This document shows, piece after piece, positions 21,666-33,659 of a stretch of DNA of 64,000 nt. This DNA is from Stenopsyche tienmushanensis (lineage: Eukaryota; Arthropoda; Insecta; Trichoptera; Stenopsychidae): contig WACJ01000402.1 of NCBI GenBank assembly GCA_008973525.1, positions 124,001-188,000 on the forward strand, written 5' to 3'. The notes beneath the pieces are model-generated. The model was not told the DNA's origin. It saw only the letters and a list, made by a program, of their open reading frames with translations, and did no database searches. A program made the translations under genes and the position numbers. Each line of letters begins with the position of its first letter. The first letter of the stretch is position 1.

Positions 21666-23979
21666 TCGAGTTCATAAGATTGCTTAATTGTTTCGTGTAC
21701 GCGGGGTGGGATCTACGTTTGGGGGATTTAAGGGTCGATTCAAAAAGGCTGTCGGTGTTTGTTTTGTTAATTTGCGAGCGCGCGGCGGTCCGTTTGGTTT
21801 CTCACACTCGCCCACTGCGATCGCCACTTTCGTAAGGTGCCCGATGAATTATGGATGTCGTTTCGAATATCTCGCGCAGATTTCATCGCGACAATTAACT
21901 CCGCCGCGGCTATTGTGTTGATTGTCTTCGACGGCGTATATGGCGAATTTATTTTAGTGCCGACGTAATTGCGGGGGCAGCCCTCTAAGGACCTGCCCGC
22001 TAATATCATATTCGCCAATAAGGAGACTGGAAGCGGGAAGCTCGCTCGCTGTCCTATTTTGGACAACCTGGAAATGACCTCGGCGGAATGAACTTAAACT
22101 CTTTCATTTTCGCAATGCGGCGGACAAATCGAGGGTTTGGGCCATTTAGAACTTTATGGACGCCTACGGGTCGAGTCTGCTCAAAAAGTAGACAAGGAGG
22201 ATTGGACGATCGTGCCCGGATAACGACTGTCGAGTAGGCACGCTCTCTGCGACAAGGCTGCAATTAGTCGCGGCAGATTTTAGGATGCTGCTTTATGAGC
22301 ATCCGCGAGGATCACGTCGAATCGATGTGGGGTTGGGAGGCTTAGGACGCGCCGGCGTGGGCGGCTCTGGGAGGCATTCTCTTGTGTTTCGCAGCTGGGG
22401 ATCGCGTGTCACCGTCGGTCTCTTTTCCGGGAACGACTGTCGGACCGACAGGCTCATTTTTTATCCGGTCCGACAGCATCGGCAACAAATCGTCGACGCA
22501 CTTAGACGCCCGATCTTTTATTCATTTCATCCTGTTCGCGCTCGAAAATCGCGAATATCAAACGATCGCCTGATTGATGCCGGACAAAAAATTGAAATCG
22601 GAATTGCAAAACATTCGACGATCGGCCTTCCATAAATAAATAAAGGCAAAAATAGCAACATCTGAATTTTAATAAGTGATACAACAAGAACGCCTGTAAG
22701 TCACAAAGTGAAATATTACCTCGGCGTGGACAACTCCTCTAAATAGTCCGATCTTGAGATAAATTCTATCAATGGAACTAATGGAACTATAGTTCCAGAA
22801 ATCCGCTTAATATCTAGCGTTCCCACAGGCCCATCAGGCTCTGCGAGCCGGTTACTTTTTACTCTGTGCGACATCCGCTGGATTATTATTCGATTAGTTT
22901 TAATCATGTCCATCAAATATGCTTGGTATATTACCAGGAAGTGAGTTAATTTTCTGGATGGATACGTCAATAAGCAACTTTTGAATTTTGATTGTTGAAC
23001 ATTTACCCTAAATAGAGTGAGCGTGTCAAAATATGGCAATACATTTGTATTTTTGGCATGCCGCACACAATGGTGTCAGATGTGTCATTCATATTTTATG
23101 GTGCAAATATGATATCTTTTTTTCACCGCTTTCTTTTTATATGAACGTAATTTAATAGGCAAAGGCTTTCAATATGTGGAGAGATAAAATACTCGAACGG
23201 TTGCGATAAAACAATAGTGCGTAAAAATGGGAGGATTCGGCGGAATTGGTAGCCGAGGTGAGGCAGGTCGTAAAATAGTGAACCGTCACGAGCTCGTTGG
23301 CATCCACTTAGGAATATATTGGAACCCCTCGGTCCGCGGACACGTTTTATTGTCTCCTCAAATATATATCGAAAGTGTGAACCATATTGTGCGTAGGTCG
23401 CGATCGTTATCATTTTATATGCACCATTTTCTGCACACCAAATAGGCAATAACAACGAGAAAAACCTGTATGAAATCCTACGATCGGGACATTAAAACAC
23501 AGCCGCGCGTGTTCGAGCCGCTGCTTTATAGATCACTATCGACGCTCTTTATAAATTCACTCAAACTTTTCAGAAACAACCCACCTTATCGCGAGGTAAT
23601 CGCTTATCGCCCCTACACAACTTTGCATACAATTCCACGTCGCTGAATTATTTGCGAGCTCCGAAAACTTTGCCATTTTCTCTATTTGGATGGAGTTGTC
23701 AGACATGGCTGGCTTTTTTTAAATACATCATCACTCAGGCCGATACAAAACCATGTATGTTTAAACGGAAAATCAGTACTTTTTACAATTTTAGCCTTCT
23801 TACAGTTCGTGTGGCACCCACTTGTCCAGCATTTTTATCTTCCCTATTTCGACATTATTTTTGCCCTTTTTTGGAATTATTCTTTCACAAATCAATCCTT
23901 CTCCGAATGCTTAGTTAATATTTCCACCTGCTTTCATTGCATTGTGCCCCAATTTGAACTATTATTTGAAGATTGGTAC

Positions 23980-24045
23980 TAAAATAAAATGGATTTGTCA
24001 ATAGTGGCGCCAACTGAATGTTATCCTACGAACTTATTAGACACG
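23980..24045 (+). mobile_element. Mariner terminal fragment
   Basis: The sequence ggatttgtcaatagtggcgc followed by gttatcctacgaacttatta matches the end at 21615-21665 and, as reverse complement, 41117-41185. Only this end is recognisable here. Confidence 0.6.
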
Positions 24046-25360
24046 TGAATGCCATTTGGAACACAATCCTCCATAGATTTAATCGGCAAACATAAAGAAG
24101 ATCGTCGTCTTCCTTTCCACCAGTTTAAAATCACCGTTTGCATTGCTTACTTAAATGTACAACTTGACATCTTATCACATGCCATCGGCGTTAAAAATTC
24201 GCAAACGAGACTCATCCAGCGGAAAACAGTCTGATCATTGAATATTTAATCATGCAAATGATCCTTTTTTCATCTTAAAAAGCGTGTCGACAATTAGGAT
24301 TTAGCCATGTCCCATCTGGAAAATACACAAGCTTAAAGATTGTGCGAAGATTGATTATTCATAGCGTCCCTTTTCATCATCGACTGTTTTGCCATCACCT
24401 CACAGCCTCATTGCAGTCTGCCCAGGGCCCAGAAGTCGTGGGCGAGCCTTTGTTCGTTAAAACCTTATTGAAGGTGGAAAACAGCTATTCAAACAGTGAT
24501 AACGAAAAAAAGCCTAAGCAGCAGCCATGCATGTAAACTGCCAAAGTGCAATGCATTGGTCGATGCAATCGGTGTCATAAAGACACAAATGCATTTCAAA
24601 AAGCACAATTTAGAGAAGGCCAATACGACAAAACAAATACTCAAGACGCTGAAAAGTCATTCTATGTCCACATACAGGTTAGATCATAGACTTAATATAT
24701 GAGTATTTGCCTGCATCCAACAATGCAGCATAGTTTATCGCACCTCCGTGGGAACGCTTAAATTTTAACAAAAATGAAAAGGATATTCATACCTATTTCC
24801 AAGTATTGTCTAACACTGCGATATGTCGATTTTCAACGCATAAAATCGACCGTACATAAAATATAAATTCGATGCGACCAGGGGCAATGCAAAACTGATT
24901 ATTTAAATTACTGTCGGACTATAAAAGCATCACTTGAGGATCTTCTTTTACATACTAAAGAGAAACAGCTCGGCGGAGTTGGAATGCATTATCGATTTAT
25001 AAGCCTTTTAAAATAAAATTAAGAATGTCCATTTTTTCGAATTTAAATCTGAAAATCAAGAATTTGACTGTCATTGACTCTCGATCTTCCCCTTTTTATT
25101 CAAATAACCATATACTTATAAAGCAGTATGTTGGAAGCAATGGGAAACCATCACATAACTATACTTTATACAGAGAAGTCTCATATGGAGATCACCTTTC
25201 GTCCGTTAATTGGTATCGTAACCCTTTGCGGTCTTTAAAACGTTTGTAAAATTTGAGGCCCTACAGATTTTTGGGCAATAAATAAATGTATATTTGGACT
25301 ATGATCATAATTATTGGTAACATTTTCCCATATACGAGAGCGATTTAAATATATCTTGTA

Positions 25361-25416
25361 ACTGAAGAAATAGGACGAAAAATAGCATCCTCTGTTGCGC
25401 AACGCGTAATTATTCG
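25361..25416 (-). repeat. Dispersed repeat family F fragment
   Basis: The block actgaagaaa...aatagcatcctctgttgcgcaac...taattattcg is the reverse complement of 10854-10920 and 26338-26400. It is a short fragment of a family whose longest copy here is 26338-26545; no coding capacity was recognised. Confidence 0.65.
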
Positions 25417-25649
25417 CGATTTATTTCCGCGGGTTCACTAGCCAACCTCAGTTTGAAGGGGGCTGCAGCAGATGACAGACTGCAGGGACTACCCCTGCCC
25501 CATGGTACTCGTGTCGGTTCGATCATTCTTAGTATCTAGCTAGGGAGACAAGTCGCCGTTCGAACAGCCTAAGACCGTTCTCCCCTATTTGCCTAGGCTG
25601 TTGAGGATAGTGGTGAGCCTTTGACACAGTCTCCACCAACTACTGTAAT

Positions 25650-25850
25650 CGGCTGTTCCACACAATCATTTATAGGTACCCAGCACAGAGTGACCTGCGC
25701 ACCCAAGTCATGTTAGCTGGGCTAGCCCAGCTGCGTTTGATGAACAAACCGACAAGGCTACTTTCGCACACCTCTAATCCACATCATTACCTCAGAGGTT
25801 CAACCGTTGCCCACGGGCGTAGGGTTGAACATCTGAGGTCACGGGGTAAG
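25650..25850. repeat. Dispersed repeat with palindrome and cruciform-like inverted repeat
   Basis: Segment 25675-25830 is shared with 45347-45513 (common blocks include ccacatcattac and gttcaaccgttgcccacggg). In this copy 25715-25732 is the perfect 18-bp palindrome agctgggctagcccagct. The arms at 25789-25804 and 25824-25839 pair at 15 of 16 positions around a loop containing gcccacgggc. The second copy has lost the palindrome and the right arm. The element class is unknown. Confidence 0.65.
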
Positions 25851-25883
25851 AAATATTAAATTGCCCTTTTAATTTCTGTACCT

Positions 25884-26043
25884 TTCTGCAGGGATAAAAT
25901 AGCTATTCTGCGGGGGTAATATTGCCGGTAATTTTTGGTATGCAAATAATATAATGACAGATCAGCGCCACGTGGTTGGGACAAATTTTAAAGTGGAGTA
26001 AAATTAGTTTCCCTGATATGCAATACGAGTAACGAGACTGAAA
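25884..26043 (+). mobile_element. hAT-type MITE fragment, same family as 46702-46905
   Basis: The stretch shares ttctgcgggggtaat, ggtaatttttg, gacagatcagcgccac and gtttccctgata with the complete MITE at 46702-46905. The terminal CAGCGGTTCC and its partner are missing, so this is a decayed internal piece. Confidence 0.7.
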
Positions 26044-26337
26044 TTAGGCCTTTTCTGGTGCCCTGATGCCGCGTAATAGTTAAATCGCAATAGGAAACCG
26101 CATGAGAGTCTAATGAGTCCAGAGAACCTCAAATTTATATATAAAAATAAATCTACGTTTCTATGATTTTTTTTTAATTTGGCCCATGTCAATTTTTGAG
26201 TTTGACAGCCCTGATGTAGAAAATCAATCAAATCCTTCCATAAATAGTCTCTACAATAGAATACCTTCAGAGTCCCAAAATACCGTAACCATCACTTTTT
26301 CAGCAAATTTGTATCTCGACTCGACACTTTCATCTTA

Positions 26338-26545
26338 CGAGAAAACGAATGATTACGCATTGCGCAACAGAGGATGCTATTTTTCGCATTCTTTCTTCAG
26401 TGGCGGGATCAAGAAACTTCCTATCTGATGGAATAAATGTATTTGTAATTAAGGGAACTATGTAGAAAAATAAGACACTCCATTTGTATTTTTATACATC
26501 ACTGATAAATTTATATAACCAAAATCCCGGGTTATATTTGAGTGT
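26338..26545 (-). repeat. Dispersed repeat family E/F, least interrupted copy
   Basis: The plus strand runs from gaaaacgaatgattacgc through gcgcaacagaggatgc, ttcagtggcgggatcaagaa and aataagacactcc to cccgggttatatttgag. Its reverse complement aligns with 12588-12691 plus 13203-13250, where a pogo-type MITE interrupts it. Pieces also occur at 1243-1270, 10854-10940 and 25361-25416. No transposase was recognised; it is probably non-autonomous. Confidence 0.7.
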
Positions 26546-26639
26546 CCCTGGTAGTTCTTTACTGCCTTTATAAACCCTGAAGAATGTTCGTGTTGCATTT
26601 ACAAAAACCCATATTTTTACACCAAAATCAGCTTCATCG

Positions 26640-26760
26640 CCAAAGTCAACGTACAAGAGTGCTCTTTCTGAATCACTGGAATTCGCTCGCAAATACGCGA
26701 TCATCCTACCATACGGGTTAGTTTTAGTAATCAAGTTTTTATCACCCCGGGTTCATTTTT
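26640..26760 (-). repeat. Left-end fragment of the TTAA-type MITE family
   Basis: On the minus strand the segment reads from an aacccggg.. start through gatcgcgtatttgcgagcg to the agagcactcttgtacgttga block. That block is also seen at 31905-31960, 61150-61230 and 63450-63500. The other half of the element is absent. Confidence 0.5.
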
Positions 26761-26934
26761 ACAATCTTACTCTCGTTGTGATCTCTGCCTCGTATAAGAA
26801 AATTTCTTAAACTCTTGCTCGATTGTTTTGAAAATCAATGTAATTAAAACATGAGAACAGACATTTGTTTTGGTAGATAAGATACAAGCATCATCTTTAT
26901 CGCTTTGTATATAACACCTCAGTACTATTCGAAA

Positions 26935-27045
26935 ATTGTCTTATTATCCGAGTATCAAAAATTTAAAAGATTTTTTTTTTTCTAAACTAATCTTTTTCAT
27001 GCACGGATAATCCGCACCCGAATAATCGAGAGTACGCTGTATATA
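26935..27045. mobile_element. Possible pogo/Tigger terminal fragment
   Basis: The plus strand has ttattatccgagtatc and, further on, gcacggataatccgcacccg with aataatcgagagtacgctg. Read on the minus strand the latter gives cagcgtactctcgattattc, which resembles the ends of Tigger/pogo elements (CAGT..CTC..TTAT.CG). No open frame supports it. Confidence 0.4.
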
Positions 27046-28207
27046 TATTCCCAACGTTTTTATTTCGCCCCATGCCCTCAACTATCAGTTACATCTAAAA
27101 TGAATGGTTGAATTTATGGTAGTACACCTTACGTACAAACACGAGAGTATGATGACACTTGCAGGGAACGAAGAAAACGATCTCACCCAAGAAGTCAAAC
27201 ATGAGGACAAATTGGACAAACATCAAGTTGGTCGTGATGCAGCGACAGGAATGCGATTGACTATGAATATGTTAAAATAATTTAAGTACAAATCGAAAGT
27301 AATAAAACGGCAGGGCGATGAGAGCAACGCTGGATCCCAACGGAGGTTTTATTGTTTGAGCCATATACGGTGAGAGAGTAACGGGACGAGCGACCGGCCT
27401 CTGACCCCAGTGAGCCCTACTGAACTCCGCCTATCCTACTGGATTCGATGCTGCGAAAATCTGCAAAAATAACACGCCGCCGCCAGGCCATCTAAACATG
27501 TCGTCGATACCGATCTCGATAACAGGACAAAAGCAGCGCTTACCGTGTCCGACATAATTTCATCCGCCGACAAGACGACATACCCGAGACGTCTGCGCGT
27601 TAAATTAACAAATGAAGATAAACCATTGGACGAATACCCGCAATCGAACGACCGTAAAATATATCCACAGCCACTTTATTAATTCAAATTGTCCTACGAT
27701 CCACATGTGGGGCGTTACCCACACTGCCACATACATACATCGACGGACAGACATTATAAAGTTAATATATGCAAATGCTCCGCGATGAATGTACTGAAAT
27801 CTTCAAGACTGAACTGCGGATAGAATAAATTTGAAAGCTCGTCAGCGTCATATATCAAGCGAACTCGACGGTGCGTAATTTATGTCCACGGCGAGAGCAA
27901 TGCGGATGCATGTTCAAATTTTTGCTGCCCTTTTGACACTGACCCTAAACAGCGACTAGAAAATTTACACATTATGCAACGGACGACGCAACCATAAAGT
28001 TGACCGAGGTGCTGATTACTATAAACATGTAGGAGTCATCTTCGGGCACAAGTACCGCGTATGTGTCCATCGAATTGGGACCAATAAGATGTGCATATTG
28101 ATCAACAAGCTGTCATGTTATACGTTATCCCTTCTAATGGACAAGGAGAAGCAATTGTGGCTGAATTGTATTGGCGTGAAATCAAAAATATGCACCAGAA
28201 ACATAAA

Positions 28208-28350
28208 TTTTACCCGTTGATGAGTAATCGCGTATGTGTGCGTTCAGACTCGAGCTATACATAAAGAGCATTCTCGCACATTGAGTGCCGAGATTGGTAA
28301 ATTGGAAACAGAGGCGGAGAATGTCTTGCGTCTTATCATACATTGATAGC
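28208..28350 (+). repeat. TTAA-type MITE family, left half
   Basis: It starts with ttacccgttgatgagtaatc, like the copy at 40649, and continues through gcgttcagactcgagc and aaagagcattctcgcacatt. The right half of the family is missing. Confidence 0.55.
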
Positions 28351-28569
28351 AAAAACGTGCTGTAAATAGGGGTCCCAAATATTCGTTAAATCAATCATTA
28401 TATTTACGATACGATAAAATTTTAGATAAAAAATATATTTTTTACAATATAATACTCCACTCCCAAAGGTTTTCTTTTACAATGATTAGAGAGCAGCACA
28501 TCATCCATAGTAGCAAAGTGATGCGATGAAAGAATACAGACGTCGTGTAGAATATTGTCATTTATTAAA

Positions 28570-28870
28570 AAAAAACTGATACAGGCCCCAGTCTAATCCG
28601 GCGCCCCTTGTACTCCGACATTCCAATATGCGGCAAGGCTTCGTCAATGTAAAAAATGCAAAAATGTGATTCTTGATTACCTAAATCGTAATGAATCTTT
28701 TTATAAGTTGACAAGTGAATACAGCGTAGGACGATCCACAATTTACGATACAAAAACGAACCACAAAAACATTCAAAAGTTCGTCTCCAGCATTGATTGT
28801 GGACCAGGAAAGAGGCAGACTTTCAAGAAAGCTAAGCATCCAGAGATGGAAGACGAGATTTACTAATTTG
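28570..28870 (+). mobile_element. pogo/Tigger (jerky-like) element fragment with HTH-psq coding remnant
   Basis: The frame 28666-28866 reads VILDYLNRNESFYKLTSEY then GVGRSTIYD-like sequence (SVGRSTIYDTK), KIQKFVSS-like sequence, and KRQTFKKAKHPEMEDEIY. This is the CENP-B/psq-type helix-turn-helix at the start of pogo/Tigger and jerky transposases. Upstream, 28584-28625 (ccagtctaatccggcgcccc.., tccgacattcc) resembles a Tigger end. The DDE domain is lost after 28866. Confidence 0.7.
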
Positions 28871-29081
28871 TTGACAAATAAACTTTTTCGTCAAAACATT
28901 GATCTCCGTTCCTGGCAAACTTTTGTTGGAAATGTTTAGGTTTTGTGGAGTTCTCTGTATTTGATTATGTACGAACTGCATAATCAAATAGTTTTATTAT
29001 AAAAAAAAAACTAGAATATACAAGTAGAAAAATATTATATTTCTGTATTGTGATGAATACCCCTGGAATGGTCTTCGACAG

Positions 29082-29196
29082 CGCCAAGCTAATGATTCAG
29101 CAAAAACTCCATAGAAAACGCTATACGAAAATACTGCCACAAGCTCTATAGAAAAAATCTCTATGGAAATGGGCGCTATAGAAGGGTTAACTGTAT
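29082..29196. mobile_element. pogo-like terminal fragment (ctatagaagggttaactgta end)
   Basis: The segment ends in gctatagaagggttaactgt. The same end occurs at 60836-60886 and, more diverged, at 49167-49214, in each case with an internal second ctata block. Reading inward from the end gives CAGTYAACCCTTCTATAG, a form used by pogo/Tigger elements. No coding sequence remains. Confidence 0.5.
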
Positions 29197-29284
29197 CATT
29201 TATTCAAATCATTATTTAAAACATTAAAACACAAGTTTTACGAATACTAATGATCACTTGTATTTCTATAAAGAAATACAATAT

Positions 29285-29590
29285 ATGATTTTTTTCATAG
29301 AGTTTAAAATAGAGCGTCATCACATCAATCAACAGAAGACGACAAAATAAATATTAAAATTAAAATGGAATTTGTCCGTATCCGGGTGAAAACCATTAGG
29401 AATGGGGTCGTTTTAGATCGTATACTTAGAATCAGAATATATAGTAGAAAGCCAAATGAACGAATAATGTGTGCTATCAACAGTGTTATTGTTCATTTAT
29501 TGATATACAAGTTTGACTCACGCTGCGCGCTCCTCAGAGAAATTGGATTTGTGTGAATTTAAAATTAATTCACTAATCAAAATATTAATT
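29285..29590 (+). repeat. TTAA-type MITE family, middle and right half
   Basis: The middle block (agacgacaaaataaatatt, then tggaatttgtccgtatccgg) is shared with 46220-46280 and 62870-62935. The right block tgtgctatcaacagtgtta, gactcacgctgcgcgctcct and ttggatttgtgtg is shared with 34601, 40837, 43133, 47412, 51761 and 63165. The end actaatcaaaatattaatt is a decayed CTAATCAAAGGGTTAA terminus. It lies about 150 bp from an Smg6 exon. Confidence 0.7.
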
Positions 29591-29781
29591 CTAGTCTATG
29601 AATTCAGAAAGTACATGTGGCATACCCTAATATATATGTTTTTAATTATAATTCATATAAAATTACATATTTTATATTTATACGGTACCGAACGTGTACA
29701 ACGAGCAAATTATCGACGATAATTTTCAATATTACGGCGAAGAGCATGCATATTTTATAAAGATAAAAAGGCTTGACTTAC

Positions 29782-29938
29782 CCACTAGGGGAACGACCAG
29801 GACGTAGGGAGTGCCAGCATCTGGAGCTATCAGTCTCTGCAGTCGCGGCAGATGATCGATGAAGCAGTTGGTGTCTGGGACGAGATAATGAGGCCTAACC
29901 TCCAACTCCACCGACACTTGCCCTTGCCTCAGCAGCGT
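29782..29938 (-). CDS. Smg6: Smg6 PIN-domain first exon
   Basis: The exon holds 52 codons plus one base. Acceptor GGTTTCAG| lies at 29939-29940 (phase 0) and the strong donor GTGG|GTAAGT at 29781 (phase 1). It begins with TLLRQGQVSVELEVRPHYL and continues VPDTNCFIDHLPRLQRLI...YVLVVPLV. The block VPDTNxFIDHL is the signature of the SMG6/EST1A PIN domain, and its first catalytic aspartate is encoded at 29873-29875. The hydrophobic strand YVLVVPLV continues into VVSELEG in the next exon, exactly across the intron. Length and content match other animal SMG6 proteins. Confidence 0.97.
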
Positions 29939-31325
29939 CTGAAACCGCACCCTCCCATTAAAATCCAACCACATTTAAAATACAACATTAAATAAGGCCT
30001 CCATTTAGATGCAGCGTGACGTCTGTTGGTCCGCATGCGTTTCGGCGGCTCCGTGTGTAACGCCCTCGCCGATCGAAAACTCAATTCGATTTTCGACAGT
30101 CGTTTAGCATTTCGTTCGGCGTAAATTATAAATAAAAGCACGACAGTTACTCGTGAAGGATTACGGTTTAGCTAAGCGTACACGGCAATTTATATTGTCT
30201 AAATATGCAAACGATCCGTCTGGCAGTGGCGGGACCCGAATCTACATACGCAACACGGCCCGCGCATTCGTAGTGTTACCTAATCGACCCAATTATTCAA
30301 ACGATATGTCGGCCGGCGAAAAATTCCAAAAATGCGGATCCAAACATCTAACTGTCCCAGGCGCTTCGGTATGCGGGACGCGATGGGCGTCTCTAAATTC
30401 TGAAGAACCGACGCGGTAACGGTGCTGAAAAACGCCCCGCGTTCATGAAAAACCCCGCGGAGATGCACCGCGCTAAAATATGGCATTTGCAATTTTGCAT
30501 GCAACACGTAACACAGAGCCGGAGTCGGCGTGGGCGAGTGTTGGGTCATTAGCGCGTTTAATGGCGCCACGTGATTTAACATGGACAAAGGTCTCAGGGC
30601 TCCTCAGCGTCCGCGAAAATTAAAACGTTGAAGTCCGGAGGACTAGCATGCGCGTCCATGCGGAACAAACGCAAGGATCCGGGGGACTCACATGTGAGTC
30701 TTCGTCGACCCCGATTTATACGGGTGAGAATTTATTACCGAACACACTAAAACATCACTTTATCGTCTGTAGAGATGAATTTCTGCTCGAATAAAATATT
30801 TAAAAAAATAATTAAAATTTTCATAGTTTACTTCGTAAAACAAGTTATAATTATATTAGGGGTATCGATCCTTGCCGATTTTGATAGACGTCACTTTTCG
30901 ACCGGGGGTTGAGTACCACCAAGGTCACAAAAGCATAAAAGAAATTTACAGTAAAATGTTATCATTCATTAGGGCGTGTTTTGATTTTCAAAATTCAAAT
31001 CGAGTAATCTATGTTTGAAAGACGCCCCCAGGACTGGAAACTCCTAAAATTTTAATGATGATCTATTTGAGAGCCATAGTGGAAACAGAAGCTCGATTAA
31101 ATATCGAAGAACTATTGCAGAGAATGCATTCAACGTGATCGAAAGTTCAAGAGAATTTAATACGTATCAGGCAGATGAATCGAATAGGGATATGGATGCC
31201 GCACGAACTGTCCGTCGAAACACGTGCAAAGTTCGTCCCTTCGCTCGTTCGTCCCTTTTTGCACTAAATTGTGACTGGGTCAAAACCATTTCCGATTCCT
31301 AAGCCTGGATTGACGACCTGTTGAC

Positions 31326-31635
31326 GACCCCTGGGGGTCCGCGGAGTCATTGCTGGGGGTCCGCGGAGATACAAAAAAATATTTATCTATACTTGAAAAA
31401 GATATTTTTCAGGAATTATTTACAGAAAAAAATATAAAAAGATCTATTTTGACCAATATTTGACTAAAAAATGTTTGTTTGTTTGAAAAATTAAGTCACG
31501 AGGGTTGGAATGGGGTCCATCAAAAAAAGTTTGTTCAAGAGGGGGTCCGCGAAAAAAAATTGCTCAAGAGGGGGTCCGCGAAAGAAATTTTGCTCAAGAA
31601 GGGGTCCGCGGACTACATAAGTTTAAGAAGCGCTG
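31326..31635. mobile_element. hAT-like non-autonomous element with internal tandem repeats
   Basis: The motif GGGGTCCGCG recurs five times, at 31334-31365 and in three tandem units of about 30 bp at 31521-31551, 31552-31580 and 31581-31610, each containing caagaggggg or caagaagggg. The right end agtttaagaagcgctg (reverse complement CAGCGCTTCTTAAACT) is typical of hAT-type ends. The matching left end was not found. Confidence 0.55.
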
Positions 31636-31904
31636 CTCTAAAGGATAAACGCTTTCGAAACGAATATTTCAAAAGAGGAATTAAAAACTCGAAAGCCTGT
31701 AAGAAATAATAGGAATAGAGAAAATTAAGTTTCGTAAAACTTTGTAAATAAAAAATGTAAATATTAATGTAAAGACTTCTATACGCCTAATATTTCATTG
31801 TTACGCAGCCCACAGATTGAACTTTCTAAACCCAACAAAGTAATTTTCAATGACGTAGCCTAACCCCTAAATGAGTACTATCCCAGGGCCTGGGACCCCC
31901 CTCC

Positions 31905-32240
31905 ACTATTCAGAAAGAGCACTCTTGTACATTGAGTTCGGAGACAGACAGAGACACAGAGAGAACGTAGCGCATTTCGAGAGACAGAGACGGAGAGCTT
32001 CCTCGCATACATCGCACGATTGTATAGATCGTTAGCCCAAATTTATCGACTAATAATGATTTCAGGTTTGTTGTTTGTTTACGCAAAGAAATGTCCGAAT
32101 ATTGTGTGCTAGAATCATTGCCCGATTATCGTTTCCTTCTAAAGCAGGAGCAAATGAATCGATTTCTTGTGTATTGTTTATGTAAAGAGATGACGTGCTC
32201 TTGTATGCTATCAACAGTGCTTATTTACAATTGACCTCGA
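31905..32240 (+). repeat. TTAA-type MITE family, decayed copy
   Basis: The left block (tcagaaagagcactcttgta, then gagttcggagacagacagag and cgcacgattgtatagatcg) is shared with 61055-61230 and 63390-63500. The block tatgctatcaacagtg at 32205-32220 is shared with the right half of the family. A short internal duplication of the agacagagacggagag part is present. Confidence 0.6.
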
Positions 32241-32470
32241 ATTGAAGATCGTCTTACGCCGATAGGAGCTGACAGAAAGTAATCGGTGTAAAGCGATTAT
32301 GGCATCAACGACTTCATCGATTTTAAATTTGCTCACTCCGTATCGGAGTATAGTATCGGATTTACGTCAATTTAACTGGACTTTTGCATTTTTTTGAGAA
32401 ATCACTCGGTTTCAACTTAAAGAACAGAGTGGAATCGCCCGGTGCATAACGTTTTAAGATGGATCAATTT

Positions 32471-32540
32471 ATAAAGGGTCATCCAAATGCGACGCCTAGA
32501 TGTCAGCGTTGCATAATATTTACACGTGATGTCTTTTCAG
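32471..32540 (+). repeat. Dispersed repeat H, second copy
   Basis: The segment agggtcatccaaatgcgacg, then agatgtcag and atttacacg, is shared with 8647-8716 in the same orientation. Only about 70 bp are conserved; it may be a terminal part of an unidentified DNA transposon. Confidence 0.5.
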
Positions 32541-33659
32541 ACGACATAAGTCATTTTGTTTTAGTTTAAAGTTGTAAAATTTTATTTGACCCACATCCGC
32601 GGCGCCGAACAATGGGCAGTTTGGGTCGATGGAATCGTGTCATGGTCACAAATTTGATCGACTTTGAGACATTGGTCCAAATGGTTCCTCCGCGATTAGT
32701 CAGCTGTTGCGAAATGATGGACGGACATTGCAATATCAATATCCGTCTGAACTTTTCGATGTAGGTTTAAAAATCGGTCCTCGATCTTCAGCCAGCACTG
32801 GGAACAATCTAGGGTTCCATCGATCGTACGAAGGCTCGTGTATGCACATCAAATGTAATAAATCTTCGATCGCGCTCCCGGCGTTGGACTGAGCACTTCC
32901 GTCTTGTCTTGCGAACTTCGACCGGCAACTCGCAAGGCAGAAAAATAATGACACAATAGGAAACGACGTCCGTGGCAGTCTCAGGCATAAATCATAGTCG
33001 AATCGCTCCCAATAGCATATCGTCGGTAGAGAATCGCAGCAGAAAGGCGGGTCCGGTCGTGTGGGTAGACTACTGCAGCAGCGGCTACTATCGGCTGCCG
33101 TATATCTATTTGTATCATCACTCTAATTGCGGCTGTACAGCCTTAGCCGACTGTAACACTTTCTCCACCAAGAAAAAACCAGTAGCAGCCGTCGTCGATA
33201 ATACGAATCGTTCAACATACAACATAAAACGATCGAGACAATCGATACATCTCAATTAACACTCGAACAACCGGTCACGCATCAGTTCGATTCTACGCTA
33301 TTTTGTTCTAAGACCCATCTCTTGACAACACAACAGAGAACATCAGACCTCACCTCAACGGATCTCCACCTTTTCAGGCCCATGGAGGATAGTCTGATTT
33401 TATTTTTTGTTTTTAAGTCGAAAAGATTTAACAAAAAAGAGATCGAATGACTGCCAAAGCGATGAGAAGTTGAGTCAACAAATTTTTGGTGTCAGAACTT
33501 TTCCTCTCCCAACAAATCCTATATAATACTAGTCAATATATATGAGATGAACAGAGTTTTTGGATTGAACGTCGAACACTGAACGACGCGCTGAAGCGAA
33601 ACATTTCGACCACTGATCGTCTATGCCCAGAGTCGATAGTATGTTTAAAGAAGCAGACA

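Larger units (their letters stand above)
17356..29781 (-). other. Smg6 intron (12.4 kb) filled with decayed transposons
   Basis: The intron is phase 1, with donor GTGG|GTAAGT at 29781 and acceptor TTTGCAG| at 17356. It contains a mariner N-terminal relic (18178-18381), a hAT fragment (18390-19040), mariner pieces between 20150 and 21665 and at 23980-24045, a repeat with palindromes (25650-25850), an E/F repeat (26338-26545) and pogo-type pieces (26935-27045, 28570-28866). The stretches 19040-20150, 21670-23980, 24050-25350 and 27050-28200 show no recognisable gene. Of these, 21680-22600 and 27300-28050 are GC-richer than their surroundings. Confidence 0.85.

Noticed and set aside
22285..22635. 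116-codon Gly/Arg-rich plus-strand frame
   Set aside because: It overlaps frames in other phases and has no family signature; local GC content explains the openness.
31521..31610. Direct repeats that might suggest a CRISPR array
   Set aside because: Units are contiguous without unique spacers and lie in an animal transposon.
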